From: Paenibacillus zeisoli
GTDB taxonomy: Bacteria; Bacillota; Bacilli; Paenibacillales; Paenibacillaceae
DNA length: 64,000 bases
Direction: 5' to 3'
Assembly (NCBI RefSeq): GCF_003994465.1
Contig: NZ_RZNX01000001.1
Span: 1,124,915 to 1,188,914, forward strand
The translations under genes were made by a program, and so were the position numbers. Of this stretch, positions 45,709 to 56,472 are shown in pieces; positions within the stretch are counted from its first letter, which is position 1; every line of letters begins with the position of its first letter. The notes below the pieces were generated by a model, which was not told the DNA's origin, made no database searches, and worked only from the letters and a program-made list of their open reading frames with translations.

Positions 45709-46389
45709 CTAACCAGAGACCAGATTAAATAGTCCTAAGTACATCGAATACGCTGCATTATACAGCGGAGTAATGGTGAACTGTTTCAGCGCCGGAATGA
45801 ACAAAATGAGCAAGAAGATGAATAATGCCCACCGTTCGAACTGTTGAAGTCTTCCCAGCATAGAACGTGGTGCCAAATCCTCGATAATACGATATCCATC
45901 TAAAGGAGGCAGCGGAATTAAATTGAATAAGAACAGAAAGAAATTCATTAAATTGAAATAATAGAAAAAGGAAGAGATCGCTTCCGCCAGCTTACTGGGA
46001 TCACCTGACCACAATGAATTCATCACGCCGAAATGATGAAGGGCCGCATAAATCAAAGTTCCCAGAATCCCGAGAAGCAAGTTACTTATCGGTCCTGCTG
46101 CAGACACAATAATCCCCATAAGACGTGGATTACTAAAGTTTTCCCGGTTCACCGGCACTGGTCTTGCCCAACCAAAGCCAGCAAGCAGCAGAAGCAGCAT
46201 GCCTATAAAATCGAAATGAACAGTCGGGTTAAGCGTGACCCGGCCGAGCAGTTTAGCAGTTGGATCACCAAATTTATTAGCAAAGTATGCATGTGCAAAT
46301 TCATGAACCGTAAAGGCAATAATTAATGCCATAAGAAAGAATGGCAGCTTAGCCAAAGGGAAAACAAATATATTATTTAGAAAATCCAT
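45709..46389 (-). CDS. Site-2 protease family membrane metalloprotease
   Basis: A 226-residue protein with about six membrane helices. The zinc site is FTVHEFAHAYFA (HExxH) in the second helix region, and the second half of the site is NLIPLPPLDGYRI, the NPDG-type motif. It belongs to the short M50B class without PDZ domain, similar to YwhC. Substrate unknown. It begins three bases after prmA, so it is cotranscribed with it. Confidence 0.93.
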   Translation of the reverse strand: MDFLNNIFVFPLAKLPFFLMALIIAFTVHEFAHAYFANKFGDPTAKLLGRVTLNPTVHFDFIGMLLLLLAGFGWARPVPVNRENFSNPRLMGIIVSAAGPISNLLLGILGTLIYAALHHFGVMNSLWSGDPSKLAEAISSFFYYFNLMNFFLFLFNLIPLPPLDGYRIIEDLAPRSMLGRLQQFERWALFIFLLILFIPALKQFTITPLYNAAYSMYLGLFNLVSG

Positions 46390-46392
46390 ACT

Positions 46393-47358
46393 TTACCTCT
46401 TCCTGGCCACGAAAGCCACCCAATCTTCTTCACGTGCCGTTTCCGTTATTTCAAAGCCCGCCTTGATGAGAGCTTCTTCTACCAGCTGCTCTTTGTTCTT
46501 ATAGATCCCTGAAGCAATATAATATCCGCCCGGCTCAAGTGCCAGATATACATCATCAATGAACAAAAGAATAATCTCGGCCAAAATATTAGCCACCACA
46601 ACGCGTACGGGCAGCTTAATACCCAACCCATCTGTACCCTGCTTCAGTACAGACAGCAGATCGCTTTCATGTACAGTAATCTGCTCGTTCAGTCCGTTAA
46701 GCAGTGTATTCTCTCTGGCGCTTACGACGGCTACAGGATCAAGGTCGATGGCCAGCACATGCTTGGCACCCAGCTTCACAGCCCCAATCGCCAATATCCC
46801 TGAGCCAGTCCCCACGTCCACAACCTCGTCCCCTTCACGGATAACACCTTCCAGTGTTCTGAGGCATAGAGCTGTCGTAGGGTGAGTTCCTGTACCGAAT
46901 GCCATTCCGGGGTCAAGCTCAATAATACGCTCCTCCGGAGTCTCCGGTTCATACTGCTCCCAGGTTGGCTTAATTGTCAGGCGCGTGGATACACGCAGCG
47001 GCTTGAAGTACTGCTTCCAGTTATTCGCCCAGTCATCCTCATGAACATCCTTGATTTCATATTTGAGCTCCCCTGCATCGATACCAAAGTCCTTCAGCTC
47101 TTCGATCCGGGGCTTAATTTCCTCTAACACTTCCTCTACGCTGCTTGTCTCTGGGAAATACCCTTTCACTCTGGCCTTCCCTTCAGGGATATCATTAGGC
47201 TCCAACTCATACCACTGTCCGTAGGAAAGATCCTGCAGCTTGCTGTTGTATATGGATTCCTCGATAGATACCCCACCTGCACCCGCTTCATGCATAAAAT
47301 TGGTAATCATCTCCACCGCTTCTTCTGTTGTATGTATAGTTAACTCTCTCCAATTCAT
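46393..47358 (-). CDS. prmA: Ribosomal protein L11 methyltransferase PrmA
   Basis: A 321-residue protein: N-terminal L11-binding domain, then a Rossmann fold with ELDPGMAFGTGTHPTTALCL, VVDVGTGSGILAIGAVKLGA and VVANILAEIILLF. It trimethylates L11. It is usually next to dnaJ; here four small genes intervene. Confidence 0.96.
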   Translation of the reverse strand: MNWRELTIHTTEEAVEMITNFMHEAGAGGVSIEESIYNSKLQDLSYGQWYELEPNDIPEGKARVKGYFPETSSVEEVLEEIKPRIEELKDFGIDAGELKYEIKDVHEDDWANNWKQYFKPLRVSTRLTIKPTWEQYEPETPEERIIELDPGMAFGTGTHPTTALCLRTLEGVIREGDEVVDVGTGSGILAIGAVKLGAKHVLAIDLDPVAVVSARENTLLNGLNEQITVHESDLLSVLKQGTDGLGIKLPVRVVVANILAEIILLFIDDVYLALEPGGYYIASGIYKNKEQLVEEALIKAGFEITETAREEDWVAFVARKR

Positions 47359-47435
47359 GAGTTAAATGCCTCCTCTTTCCTAATTGCATAACTCTCATTG
47401 TACTATACAAATTGAAGAGAGACAAAATTCCCCGC

Positions 47436-47468
47436 AAAAAAACCCGCCGGAATAAAATACGACGGGTT
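47436..47468 (-). terminator. Terminator after the small gene ending at 47488
   Basis: Stem AACCCG-CG/CG-CGGGTT with an AT-rich loop and seven T on the minus strand. Confidence 0.88.
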
Positions 47469-47487
47469 TTGAATAATCAGCTTCTTT

Positions 47488-47661
47488 TTACATCAATCGA
47501 TTGCCATGCTGACGAGCATCTGCCCGCTCACTCCGCTGCAGGGCTTCCCAATCTTCCTGATCTGCACGCTCTTCAGAAAACTCTACATCAAGATAGCTGC
47601 CTTTTAGATTCTGAGGTACCTTGCCTGTAAAGCGCTTGATATACGCAGGCCTCTTGTTCAT
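47488..47661 (-). CDS. Small charged protein, unknown function
   Basis: A 57-residue frame, MNKRPAYIKRFTGKVPQNLK at its start, ending RQHGNRLM. It is supported by AAGGAGGG six bases before the ATG and a strong terminator after the stop. It is rich in Arg, Glu and Asp with no membrane segment. I do not recognise a family. It follows the 122-residue gene by 30 bases and is probably cotranscribed with it. Confidence 0.75.
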   Translation of the reverse strand: MNKRPAYIKRFTGKVPQNLKGSYLDVEFSEERADQEDWEALQRSERADARQHGNRLM

Positions 47662-47691
47662 CTCATTCCCTCCTTATCATTTGGGTTGCCC

Positions 47692-48060
47692 CTATAGCAT
47701 GCCACCTGCTTCTTCAATAATTCGCAGTGCCTGATGGTGAGACCCTTCATCCACAACCACCGTAAGCAGAATGTCTCTCCCTGTTGGCCCGCCTTGTCCT
47801 CCGTCGCTCATTCCGCTTGCCGCAGGGTCTGCTGCAGCCAGGATTCCTGCGGAATGATTCGTAATCTCTGCATCCTGGGTAAGGGATGCAAGGGAGCTCC
47901 ACTCCCCCGAGAACATATTGACAGGATCATAACCTTCACCAGGATAACGGCTGAACCGGGTTATGGACATGTCTACCACCCGAAGGGCCTGAAGCTTACG
48001 CTGAGCTCCTTCGGCCTCTTCAGGGCTTTTGAAGTACGCCAGGATATTTTTCTCGGTCAT
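47692..48060 (-). CDS. Small soluble protein, unknown function
   Basis: A 122-residue protein (MTEKNILAYFKSPEEAEGAQ...). The start (strand, then helix with SPEEAEGAQRKLQAL) and end (ILLTVVVDEGSHHQALRII) suggest a ferredoxin-like alpha/beta fold of two beta-alpha-beta halves, as in small stress proteins that bear a YflT-like half; the middle is Gly/Ser/Ala-rich and flexible. No enzymatic motif. Assignment of any function would be a guess. Confidence 0.7.
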   Translation of the reverse strand: MTEKNILAYFKSPEEAEGAQRKLQALRVVDMSITRFSRYPGEGYDPVNMFSGEWSSLASLTQDAEITNHSAGILAAADPAASGMSDGGQGGPTGRDILLTVVVDEGSHHQALRIIEEAGGML

Positions 48061-48271
48061 CTGTATCGTCCACCTTTCTCGTCAATGGTGCTCAACACAA
48101 GCTCTTGGAGATTTAGGATGCGGCGCATCAGGCATTTTTATTCGGTAAATAATCTAATCTGTTAAGGGAAAACTATTTTGCCATATAAAAATGAAACCGA
48201 TTCCTGCCGCTTCCGTATTAAATGTTATAGACAAACAACAATATATCTTTATAGGAGGCTTCAAGACACAC

Positions 48272-48691
48272 ATGATGAAGAAGTTAATGCTTGTCGTAAT
48301 GGCGTTTACATTGTTCTTTGCATTCACCGCACCGCATGCAGTCGATGCTAAACGTTCGGGTGGAGGATTTAAATCCGGTACACGTTCCTACACCAACACA
48401 CCTAAGAAATCCAATGATTATGATTCAACTAGGAAATCTTCAACTACAACTAACGGACAAACAGCTAAACGCGGATTTTTCAGCGGCGGAGGATTTATGA
48501 AGGGCCTTATGATCGGCGGCCTTGCAGGAATGCTCTTTGGCGGAATGTTCTCCAATATGGGTGCTTTTGGAAGCATTCTCGGTTTGATGATTAACCTGCT
48601 TGCCATTTATGTAGTGGTAATGATTGCAATTGCCTTGTTCCGAAGATTCAAGAAACCGAAATATAACGATCATCGTGGAGGAAGATACTAA
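48272..48691 (+). CDS. Exported/membrane glycine-rich protein resembling Tim44-type N-termini
   Basis: A 139-residue protein from ATG 48272, behind AGGAGG at a wide spacing of about 13 bases. A signal peptide with a cleavage site near AVDA-KR is followed by a Gly/Ser/Lys/Thr-rich segment (KRSGGGFKSGTRSYTNTPKK) and two hydrophobic segments (GGFMKGLMIGGLAGMLFGG and LLAIYVVVMIAIALF) and a basic tail. The opening resembles bacterial Tim44-like proteins, but the C-terminal Tim44 domain is absent. It precedes the DUF2653 gene by two bases. Confidence 0.75.
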   Translation: MMKKLMLVVMAFTLFFAFTAPHAVDAKRSGGGFKSGTRSYTNTPKKSNDYDSTRKSSTTTNGQTAKRGFFSGGGFMKGLMIGGLAGMLFGGMFSNMGAFGSILGLMINLLAIYVVVMIAIALFRRFKKPKYNDHRGGRY

Positions 48692-48693
48692 GT

Positions 48694-48972
48694 ATGGTTC
48701 TCAGTATGGATGAAATCATCAACGCTATCTGTCTTCATATGGCTCAACGCAAAGACGTTCGTCCAACCGAAGTTCAGGTCGAATTAGCCTGGGATGAAGA
48801 TACTGGTTACACAGCTGAGGTATGGGTCAATGGCAGAAGTCAGTATCTCGTAGAAGCCAATATTATTGAAGCCATATTGCTGTACGCACATACGGAATAT
48901 GGACTTAGGGTGTTCCGGGAAGATGTTACTCTCGACCTGGATGAAGAAATCACAGCGAGAATTGCGAACTAA
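48694..48972 (+). CDS. YxcD family protein (DUF2653)
   Basis: A 92-residue acidic protein (MVLSMDEIINAICLHMAQRK... VELAWDEDTGYTAEVWVNGR... ). The pattern matches DUF2653 (YxcD in B. subtilis). Starting two bases after the upstream stop, it is translationally coupled to the exported protein. A second ATG at 48706 is possible. Function unknown; the pairing with the glycine-rich protein is typical in this group as I recall it. Confidence 0.82.
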   Translation: MVLSMDEIINAICLHMAQRKDVRPTEVQVELAWDEDTGYTAEVWVNGRSQYLVEANIIEAILLYAHTEYGLRVFREDVTLDLDEEITARIAN

Positions 48973-48985
48973 ATAGACATTAGAC

Positions 48986-49013
48986 AAGCCCCCTGCCGAT
49001 GGCAGAGGGCTTT
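48986..49013 (+). terminator. Terminator after the DUF2653 gene
   Basis: Stem AGCCC-CTGCC/GGCAG-GGGCT with a three-base loop and a short T run. Confidence 0.85.
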
Positions 49014-49048
49014 CTATATGCCTGATATATCCGGGCGCCAAATAAAAA

Positions 49049-49082
49049 ACTGTCCTACAGTCTAGCGACTTGTAGAACAGTT
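49049..49082. terminator. Bidirectional terminator between the DUF2653 gene and dnaJ
   Basis: Stem ACTGT-CTACA/TGTAG-ACAGT flanked by A run on the left and T run on the right, so it can end transcription from either side, mainly the hrcA-dnaJ operon. Confidence 0.88.
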
Positions 49083-49138
49083 TTTTTCATTATGGACTGA
49101 ACTTTACGAAGTTCGTTCCAAAGGGTTAAAACTTCGGA

Positions 49139-50263
49139 TTAATCTCCACGAAAGGCACGCTTCATACGATCAAAGAAAGATTGCTCATTCTCATGCGTGT
49201 GCTCGCCCTCAAGTGCTGAGAATTGACGAAGCAGATCCTTCTGATCGTCGGTTAGCTTGCTTGGGGTAACAACGACGACCTTAACATGCTGATCGCCCTG
49301 TCCAATTCCGCGCAGCCGAGGTACTCCTTTTCCTTTTAAACGGAAATAAGTACCCGTCTGAGTGCCCGCCGGGATTTTAAGCTTAACTTTCTCCGTAAGG
49401 GTTGGGATTTCAATTTCATCACCCAATGCAGCCTGAGCGAAAGTAAGCGGAATTTCACAGTATATGTCGTCTCCTTCACGCTCGAAGAAGTCGTGCGGCT
49501 TCACGCGAATCACGATGTAGAGATCGCCAGCCGGACCTCCGCGCAGACCGCCTTCACCTTCTCCAGACATGCGCAGCTGAGCGCCATCATCGACTCCCGC
49601 AGGAATGCGCACATGAATCTTGCGCTGTTTCTTCACCTGGCCGTTACCATGACAGGTAGGGCACTTCTCTTTGATAATCTTGCCTGCACCACCGCAATTG
49701 CTGCACGGACGGCGATTCACCATACGGCCAAACGGCGTATTCTGAACCACTTCCTGTTGTCCTGAACCATGACAGACGGAACAAGTCTCCGGTTTCGTTC
49801 CAGGCTTGGCACCCGAACCGAAGCAGGTATCACAGGATTCGGTACGCGGAATCGTAATGTCAGACTCTTTACCGAATACGGCTTCCTTAAATTCAACCGT
49901 CATCGTATACTGCAGGTCATTCCCGCGCTGTGGGGCGTTCGGGTCTCTTCTTCCCCCGCCACCACCAAAGAACATATCAAAGATATCGCCTAGACCGCCG
50001 CTGCCAAAGTCACCGGAGAATCCTCCACCCATGCCTTGGTTCGGATCCATATGTCCATATTGATCATAGCGGGCCCGCTGCTGCGAATCACTGAGGACAT
50101 CGTATGCTTCCTTAACCTCTTTGAACTTCGATTCAGCGTCCGCGGCTTTATTTACGTCAGGATGATATTGACGTGCAAGCTTTCGATAGGCCTTCTTAAT
50201 CTCTTCATCAGAAGCACTTTTACCGAGGCCCAGGACCTCATAGTAATCGCGTTTCTCTGCCAA
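49139..50263 (-). CDS. dnaJ: Chaperone protein DnaJ
   Basis: A 374-residue co-chaperone. I choose TTG 50263 (first residues [12 protein letters not shown]) because the GGTGG site is five bases away and this matches relatives; a GTG at 50272 lies within the ribosome site. J domain with HPD in RQYHPDVNK, a Gly/Phe-rich linker, four zinc repeats ([32 protein letters not shown]) and two C-terminal substrate domains. Last chaperone gene of the HrcA-regulated operon. Confidence 0.97.
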   Translation of the reverse strand: MAEKRDYYEVLGLGKSASDEEIKKAYRKLARQYHPDVNKAADAESKFKEVKEAYDVLSDSQQRARYDQYGHMDPNQGMGGGFSGDFGSGGLGDIFDMFFGGGGGRRDPNAPQRGNDLQYTMTVEFKEAVFGKESDITIPRTESCDTCFGSGAKPGTKPETCSVCHGSGQQEVVQNTPFGRMVNRRPCSNCGGAGKIIKEKCPTCHGNGQVKKQRKIHVRIPAGVDDGAQLRMSGEGEGGLRGGPAGDLYIVIRVKPHDFFEREGDDIYCEIPLTFAQAALGDEIEIPTLTEKVKLKIPAGTQTGTYFRLKGKGVPRLRGIGQGDQHVKVVVVTPSKLTDDQKDLLRQFSALEGEHTHENEQSFFDRMKRAFRGD

Positions 50264-50320
50264 TTGTTCCACCCCCCATATCTTTAAAGGCTAGCACTGC
50301 AAAGTGACTTAGCTAGGCAA

Positions 50321-50363
50321 AAGGAAAGCCAAAGCGCGGGATGCCTATGCGCTTTGACCTTCC
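50321..50363 (-). terminator. Hairpin in the dnaK-dnaJ gap
   Basis: Imperfect stem AAGG-AAGCCAAAGCGC with GCGCTTTG-CCTT around an 11-base loop, followed on the minus strand by TTTTGCC. It may be a partial terminator or a processing site that lowers dnaJ relative to dnaK. Confidence 0.5.
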
Positions 50364-50402
50364 CTGTTACCTAAATAAGCTATAACACCAGTCCCTGGTG
50401 AA

Positions 50403-52262
<1,860 letters not shown>

Positions 52263-52298
52263 TTAAGGATGTAATGTTCATCTTGCTTATGTGTGTAA

Positions 52299-52916
52299 TT
52301 AGCCGCTTACTTTAACCATTGCAGGGCGCAGAACTTTATCTTTGAGCAGATAGCCTTTCTGTACTTCCTCTACAACGATGCCTTCTTCGTATTCATCCGA
52401 TTCCACCTGCATGATCGCTTGATGGTATTCCGGGTTAAATGGCTGGCCTACCGAATTCATAGGCGTAAGTCCTTCTGCAGACAGGATTCCTTCCAATTGA
52501 CGGAAGATCATATCTACTCCCTTGGAGAACGATTCCGCTTCCGCATTCTCCTTAACTGCTGCAAGAGCGCGATCCAGGTTATCTACTACCGGCAAAAGCT
52601 CGGTAATCAGCTTGGCTGAGGCATACTTTCCAAGCTCCTCTTTCTCCTTCTGCGTACGTCTGCGGAAGTTGTCGAAATCAGCTTGAGAACGCAGGAAACG
52701 CTGCTGATGCTCCTGCACTTCATTGCGAAGCTGTTCCAATTCAGCAGACACGGCAGACTGAGCGGATGCTGCACCCTCGCCCGCATCTGTAGAGTTAACT
52801 TCTTCCGCCTCAAGATTATCGTCATTGGATACATTAACATTATCATTAGAAGGGTTCATGTTATCTTCCTTTACCTCATTGTTGAGTTCTTCTTGAATAG
52901 GTTGTTGTTCCTTCAA
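52299..52916 (-). CDS. grpE: Nucleotide exchange factor GrpE
   Basis: A 205-residue protein from TTG 52916, behind AAGGAGG. An acidic Asn/Glu-rich N-terminus (to about 60) precedes a coiled coil (QHQQRF-type RSQADFDNFRRRTQKEKEEL) and the C-terminal beta domain (GQPFNPEYHQAIMQVESDE). It opens DnaK for ADP release. Order hrcA-grpE-dnaK-dnaJ. Confidence 0.97.
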   Translation of the reverse strand: MKEQQPIQEELNNEVKEDNMNPSNDNVNVSNDDNLEAEEVNSTDAGEGAASAQSAVSAELEQLRNEVQEHQQRFLRSQADFDNFRRRTQKEKEELGKYASAKLITELLPVVDNLDRALAAVKENAEAESFSKGVDMIFRQLEGILSAEGLTPMNSVGQPFNPEYHQAIMQVESDEYEEGIVVEEVQKGYLLKDKVLRPAMVKVSG

Positions 52917-52964
52917 GATGTCTTCACCTCCTTAAAATACGAAAATTGCTGTTATTCATTCAAT

Positions 52965-53993
52965 TTAATGTTTGGACAAAAATTTCGTCATATCTTTCGA
53001 CAAAATATTGAGGATGCCGATGACTCTGGCATATTCCATACGGGTTGGGCCTAATATACCTATAGTTCCGAGCGCTTCACCTTCGACGGCATAAGTGGCT
53101 GTGATTAAGCTGCAGTTGGCAAAGGCAGCATGGTCATTCTCCGTACCTATACGAACCTGAATACCCGAGCCTGAAGAAGCCGAAACCAGCATTTTCATTA
53201 AAGTTGGAGTCTCCTCAAGCAAATCAAGGATGCTCTTCACTTTATCCACGTCGCGGAATTCCGGCTGGGTTAACATATTTGTTGTCCCGCTCAGGAATAC
53301 GCGCTGGCCTTCATTACCACTGTCAAGAGCTTGATCCAGAACCGTCATTACCTCCTCAAAATGGGATACATGACGCTGCAGCTCTTGACCGAGCTCGGTG
53401 TAAAGTGCTGATTTCAGTTTGAAAATTGGCACCCCAGCCAGCTTGCGGTTCAGTAGATTAACGACTTTCTCCATCTCCGATACAGATACTCCGGCGGGAA
53501 TAGACACCGTCTTATTCTCCACCTGTCCTGTATTCGTCACCACAATTGCAACTGCCGTATCCTCATTAAGTGGCAGCAGCTGAAAGTGGCGTAGTGAAGT
53601 ATGAAAAACCTCCGGTCCCAGCAGGATGGAAGTATAATTCGTCATATGTGAGAGAATCGTGCCCGCATGTTGAATGACCTGCTCAACAACATTCAGCTTC
53701 TCAGCATAAAATGTCTTAAGCTGCATTAATTCCTCAGACGCAATAGCTTCCGGTGGAACAAGGTGATCCACGTAATATCTGTAGCCTTTATGTGAAGGTA
53801 TCCGCCCCGCAGAAGTGTGGGGCTGTTCCAGGAACCCAAGCTCCTCTAAATCGGACATTTCATTTCGGATTGTAGCCGGACTGTAACCGACATCGCCACG
53901 CTTGGAAATGCTCCGAGAGCCTACAGGCTCAGCCGAACGGATATAGTCATCTACAATAGCAGTCAAAATCATTCTTTGCCGTTCCGTTAACAT
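52965..53993 (-). CDS. hrcA: Heat-inducible transcription repressor HrcA
   Basis: A 342-residue repressor from ATG 53993 (MLTERQRMILTAIVDDYIRS), with AGGAGGG just upstream; the longer frame to 54053 runs into the CIRCE operator and is not used. An N-terminal winged helix (EPVGSRSISKRGDVGYSPAT) binds CIRCE; the rest is the GAF-like dimer domain, ending IGILGPTRMEYARVIGILN. First gene of the operon and its autoregulator. Confidence 0.97.
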   Translation of the reverse strand: MLTERQRMILTAIVDDYIRSAEPVGSRSISKRGDVGYSPATIRNEMSDLEELGFLEQPHTSAGRIPSHKGYRYYVDHLVPPEAIASEELMQLKTFYAEKLNVVEQVIQHAGTILSHMTNYTSILLGPEVFHTSLRHFQLLPLNEDTAVAIVVTNTGQVENKTVSIPAGVSVSEMEKVVNLLNRKLAGVPIFKLKSALYTELGQELQRHVSHFEEVMTVLDQALDSGNEGQRVFLSGTTNMLTQPEFRDVDKVKSILDLLEETPTLMKMLVSASSGSGIQVRIGTENDHAAFANCSLITATYAVEGEALGTIGILGPTRMEYARVIGILNILSKDMTKFLSKH

Positions 53994-54046
53994 GATATCC
54001 CTCCTAGCGGACTTTATCGTACTTTCATTCAGCCACCGTTTCATCG

Positions 54047-54073
54047 TTAGCACTCACTTCTAACGAGTGCTAA
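54047..54073. promoter_or_regulatory. CIRCE operator of the hrcA operon
   Basis: A perfect TTAGCACTC, nine-base spacer, GAGTGCTAA. It lies between the promoter and the hrcA start and is the HrcA binding site. I see only this copy in the window. Confidence 0.98.
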
Positions 54074-54084
54074 TCGGTAATACA

Positions 54085-54114
54085 AAAATACCAAACCAAC
54101 CTGGACATTGTCAA
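54085..54114 (-). promoter_or_regulatory. Sigma-A type promoter of hrcA-grpE-dnaK-dnaJ
   Basis: On the minus strand TTGACA (54114-54109), an 18-base spacer and TATTTT (54090-54085), just ahead of CIRCE. Confidence 0.8.
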
Positions 54115-54189
54115 GTCAGTTCGGTATCTTCGCACCACTATTTTATCGGCTTTAGGTCTACATAAAAGGTGACGTATTTTGCTGCCGAA

Positions 54190-55743
54190 TTATTTAATTC
54201 TTACTTTCTCATAATTCTTGTTGTTATCAGGATCTATAAGGTAGTATAAATAACCTGAATCATAGTCCACCGAGCCAATTATAAAGTTGTAGACTAGGTG
54301 ATAACGACTTCCCTCTTTAGTAATAGACGATGCTGGAAAGCTGCTTGGATATTGAGTCACATAAACATCTAGGTATAAGGAAACCATGGTATCCGAGATA
54401 TTCAAATTATTACGCAGTTCATTAGATAGGTATAATATAAAGGTTGGCATAGCGTCTTCATTAGCATCCTGTTTATCAACCCAATCCGACCACTGATCAC
54501 CATCCAGCATGGTCCCCCCGATAAGATACATCGTTCGATCCTCCGAAGGAATTACAAACCACTCAAAATCCAAATGCAGACCGTCGTAAGTTAGGCCGCC
54601 GTAGTTGTCGTTTAAGTATTTTTCTAAAGTCTTGGCACCCTCAGTATTTACAGCAGCAATGCTTGTATTAGGCTTTGATTGCACTATGGAACTTAAACTC
54701 TGTTCTGCTTGGGGCTTCGCAAGAAATGTCTTAACATCACTGGACGGAATAGCCAGGTTGATATTCGCTGAACTTTGAACGCCCGCCGAGGTCACACCTA
54801 CCAACTCACCCTTCATATTAAATAGAGCTCCTCCACTGCTCCCATGATCAATAGGAGTGGAGATTTGAATGTAGTTTTGACCATCCACTTTTCTTATAGT
54901 TTGACTAACTACCCCGCTTGTCAAAGTGTTTTTGTAACCCAGAGGAGAGCCAATGGCAACAACTTCTTCTCCTAATTGAAGACTAGTAGAATCACCTATT
55001 TTAACGTATTGCAAGTTAGTGGCAGGAATTTTTAATAGAGCCAGATCAAGATCTTCATCCTTAACCAGCAAGGTTGAGGTTGTGAAAGAACGTTGATCAT
55101 TAAATTCTATTTTTACTGAAGAAGCACCCTCGATCACGTGGAAGTTCGTCAGTATTTTGCCGTCACTGCTCACAACAATACCACTCCCCGTTGCGAGCGG
55201 CTTGTTGGAGCTGTCATAGGTTTCGATGTAGACTACACGATTTGACAGCTTGCCAATCTCCTGCACAGAAAAATTAGTACTAGGCTGGGCTGTAGTATTT
55301 GAACTCCCATCATACTCAAAAGAAGGAGGCTGTGGAGAAATGATATTAATCACTTGACCTTTTACCTCGATCGTATTCCCGAAAGATTCACCGATAAAAC
55401 GAAGTGGAACATAAGTCACTCCATTAATAGTACGCGGCTTTGTTGTTAATGTGATTTTCGTGCCATTACGTAGGGCGAATTTCTGCCCTAATTTGATTTC
55501 AATGTTCACACCGTTTTTTGAAGCTTTTACCGTCTGAGTTTTTGCATCCCACTTCACATTAGCGCCCAGACCTTCAAAAATCGTTCTCAAGGGAACGAGT
55601 GTAGTTCCATTCTCTTGAATCGGTTTGCTGGTAAATTGCAGCTTTACTCCGTCAATATAGACGTTGATCCCTTGATCAGCTCCAAACACCGTAGCAGGTA
55701 ATATTAATGATAAAAATAAAACCAACACTACTACTTTCTTCAT
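54190..55743 (-). CDS. Exported S1C-type serine protease with copper amine oxidase-like N-domain
   Basis: A 517-residue protein. A signal peptide (residues 1-22, MKKVVVLVLFLSLILPATVF) is followed by two copies of the copper-amine-oxidase N-terminal-like repeat (about 25-80 and 85-135; PLRTIFEGLGANVKWD and PLRFIGESFGNTIEV), a Ser/Thr-rich linker, and a trypsin-like domain with H202 in LTNFHVIEG, D233 in DLDLALLKI and S303 in DHGSSGGAL. No PDZ domain follows; instead residues about 340-517 are a domain I do not recognise. The N-repeats are common cell-surface modules in Paenibacillus. The ribosome site is weak (GGGG) and flanking AT content is higher than in neighbours. It breaks the usual hemW-hrcA adjacency. 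Confidence 0.87.
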   Translation of the reverse strand: MKKVVVLVLFLSLILPATVFGADQGINVYIDGVKLQFTSKPIQENGTTLVPLRTIFEGLGANVKWDAKTQTVKASKNGVNIEIKLGQKFALRNGTKITLTTKPRTINGVTYVPLRFIGESFGNTIEVKGQVINIISPQPPSFEYDGSSNTTAQPSTNFSVQEIGKLSNRVVYIETYDSSNKPLATGSGIVVSSDGKILTNFHVIEGASSVKIEFNDQRSFTTSTLLVKDEDLDLALLKIPATNLQYVKIGDSTSLQLGEEVVAIGSPLGYKNTLTSGVVSQTIRKVDGQNYIQISTPIDHGSSGGALFNMKGELVGVTSAGVQSSANINLAIPSSDVKTFLAKPQAEQSLSSIVQSKPNTSIAAVNTEGAKTLEKYLNDNYGGLTYDGLHLDFEWFVIPSEDRTMYLIGGTMLDGDQWSDWVDKQDANEDAMPTFILYLSNELRNNLNISDTMVSLYLDVYVTQYPSSFPASSITKEGSRYHLVYNFIIGSVDYDSGYLYYLIDPDNNKNYEKVRIK

Positions 55744-55904
55744 CTTTTTTCCCCATTCTGTCTACTAAATAGTTTTACCCTCACTTAATTATAGGATAAA
55801 AGTACCAATAAAGGGAATGTTTTTTTCAAAACTAGTACAACAAACATAGATCTTTTTTCACACCAGCCACGAGAGTTCCCTATTATGAAAATAAACCACT
55901 CCCG

Positions 55905-55930
55905 CATATTAGCTAAATGAATGTGCTAAT
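55905..55930. promoter_or_regulatory. Inverted repeat upstream of the S1C protease gene
   Basis: ATTAGC, an 11-base spacer, GCTAAT, within the AT-rich 240-base gap between the acetyltransferase and the protease gene. It might be an operator; support is only the symmetry. I see no small gene in this gap. Confidence 0.3.
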
Positions 55931-55984
55931 AAGGTTCGTGGTCTATTACGTAGTTAGTGAAACTTTATAAATTTGTGCATCACG

Positions 55985-56446
55985 TTAGTTCAGCATCTTC
56001 AAAACAGCAATCTCATCACACGCATGCTGCTTCGGACAGACAATGCAATCGGTCCAAACCTTCTCCGGGAAAATCTCTTTATCCACAACGGTAAAACCGT
56101 TCTTCTTAAAGAAAGAGACCTCATAGGTCAGCGCCATAATCTTCGGAATATTCCGCTCTCTGGCCTGCTTGATCAGCTCGTCGATAATCTTCGAACCAAT
56201 TCCCATTCCCTGATAACCTTCGGAAATCCCAAGGGAGCGAACCTCTACCAGATCTTGTCCCAGAAGGCAAAGAGACCCGCATCCAACCACTACTCCGTCC
56301 ACTTCCGCAACAACAAAGTCATTAATCTGCTGTTCAAGAACCTTGCGCGAGCGCGGCAGCATAATCCCCCGGCGTGCATATTCTTCTATCATTTCAAAAA
56401 GCGGACCAACATCTGATAATGCCGCTTGTCTGCATACCACAGCCAT
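55985..56446 (-). CDS. GNAT acetyltransferase, ArgA-like
   Basis: A 153-residue GNAT protein from ATG 56446, behind CAGGAGG. The acetyl-CoA loop reads VRSLGISEGYQGMGIGSKII, and the C-terminus has the KNGFTVVDKEIFPEKVW and C-x2-C-x-x-(HAC) segments seen in stand-alone N-acetylglutamate synthase-like enzymes. Family members may acetylate glutamate in arginine synthesis, but no arg gene is nearby. A box resembling ArgR operators overlaps its promoter, which supports this reading without proving it. Confidence 0.82.
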   Translation of the reverse strand: MAVVCRQAALSDVGPLFEMIEEYARRGIMLPRSRKVLEQQINDFVVAEVDGVVVGCGSLCLLGQDLVEVRSLGISEGYQGMGIGSKIIDELIKQARERNIPKIMALTYEVSFFKKNGFTVVDKEIFPEKVWTDCIVCPKQHACDEIAVLKMLN

Positions 56447-56472
56447 TATACTGCCTCCTGAGTTGTATATAA

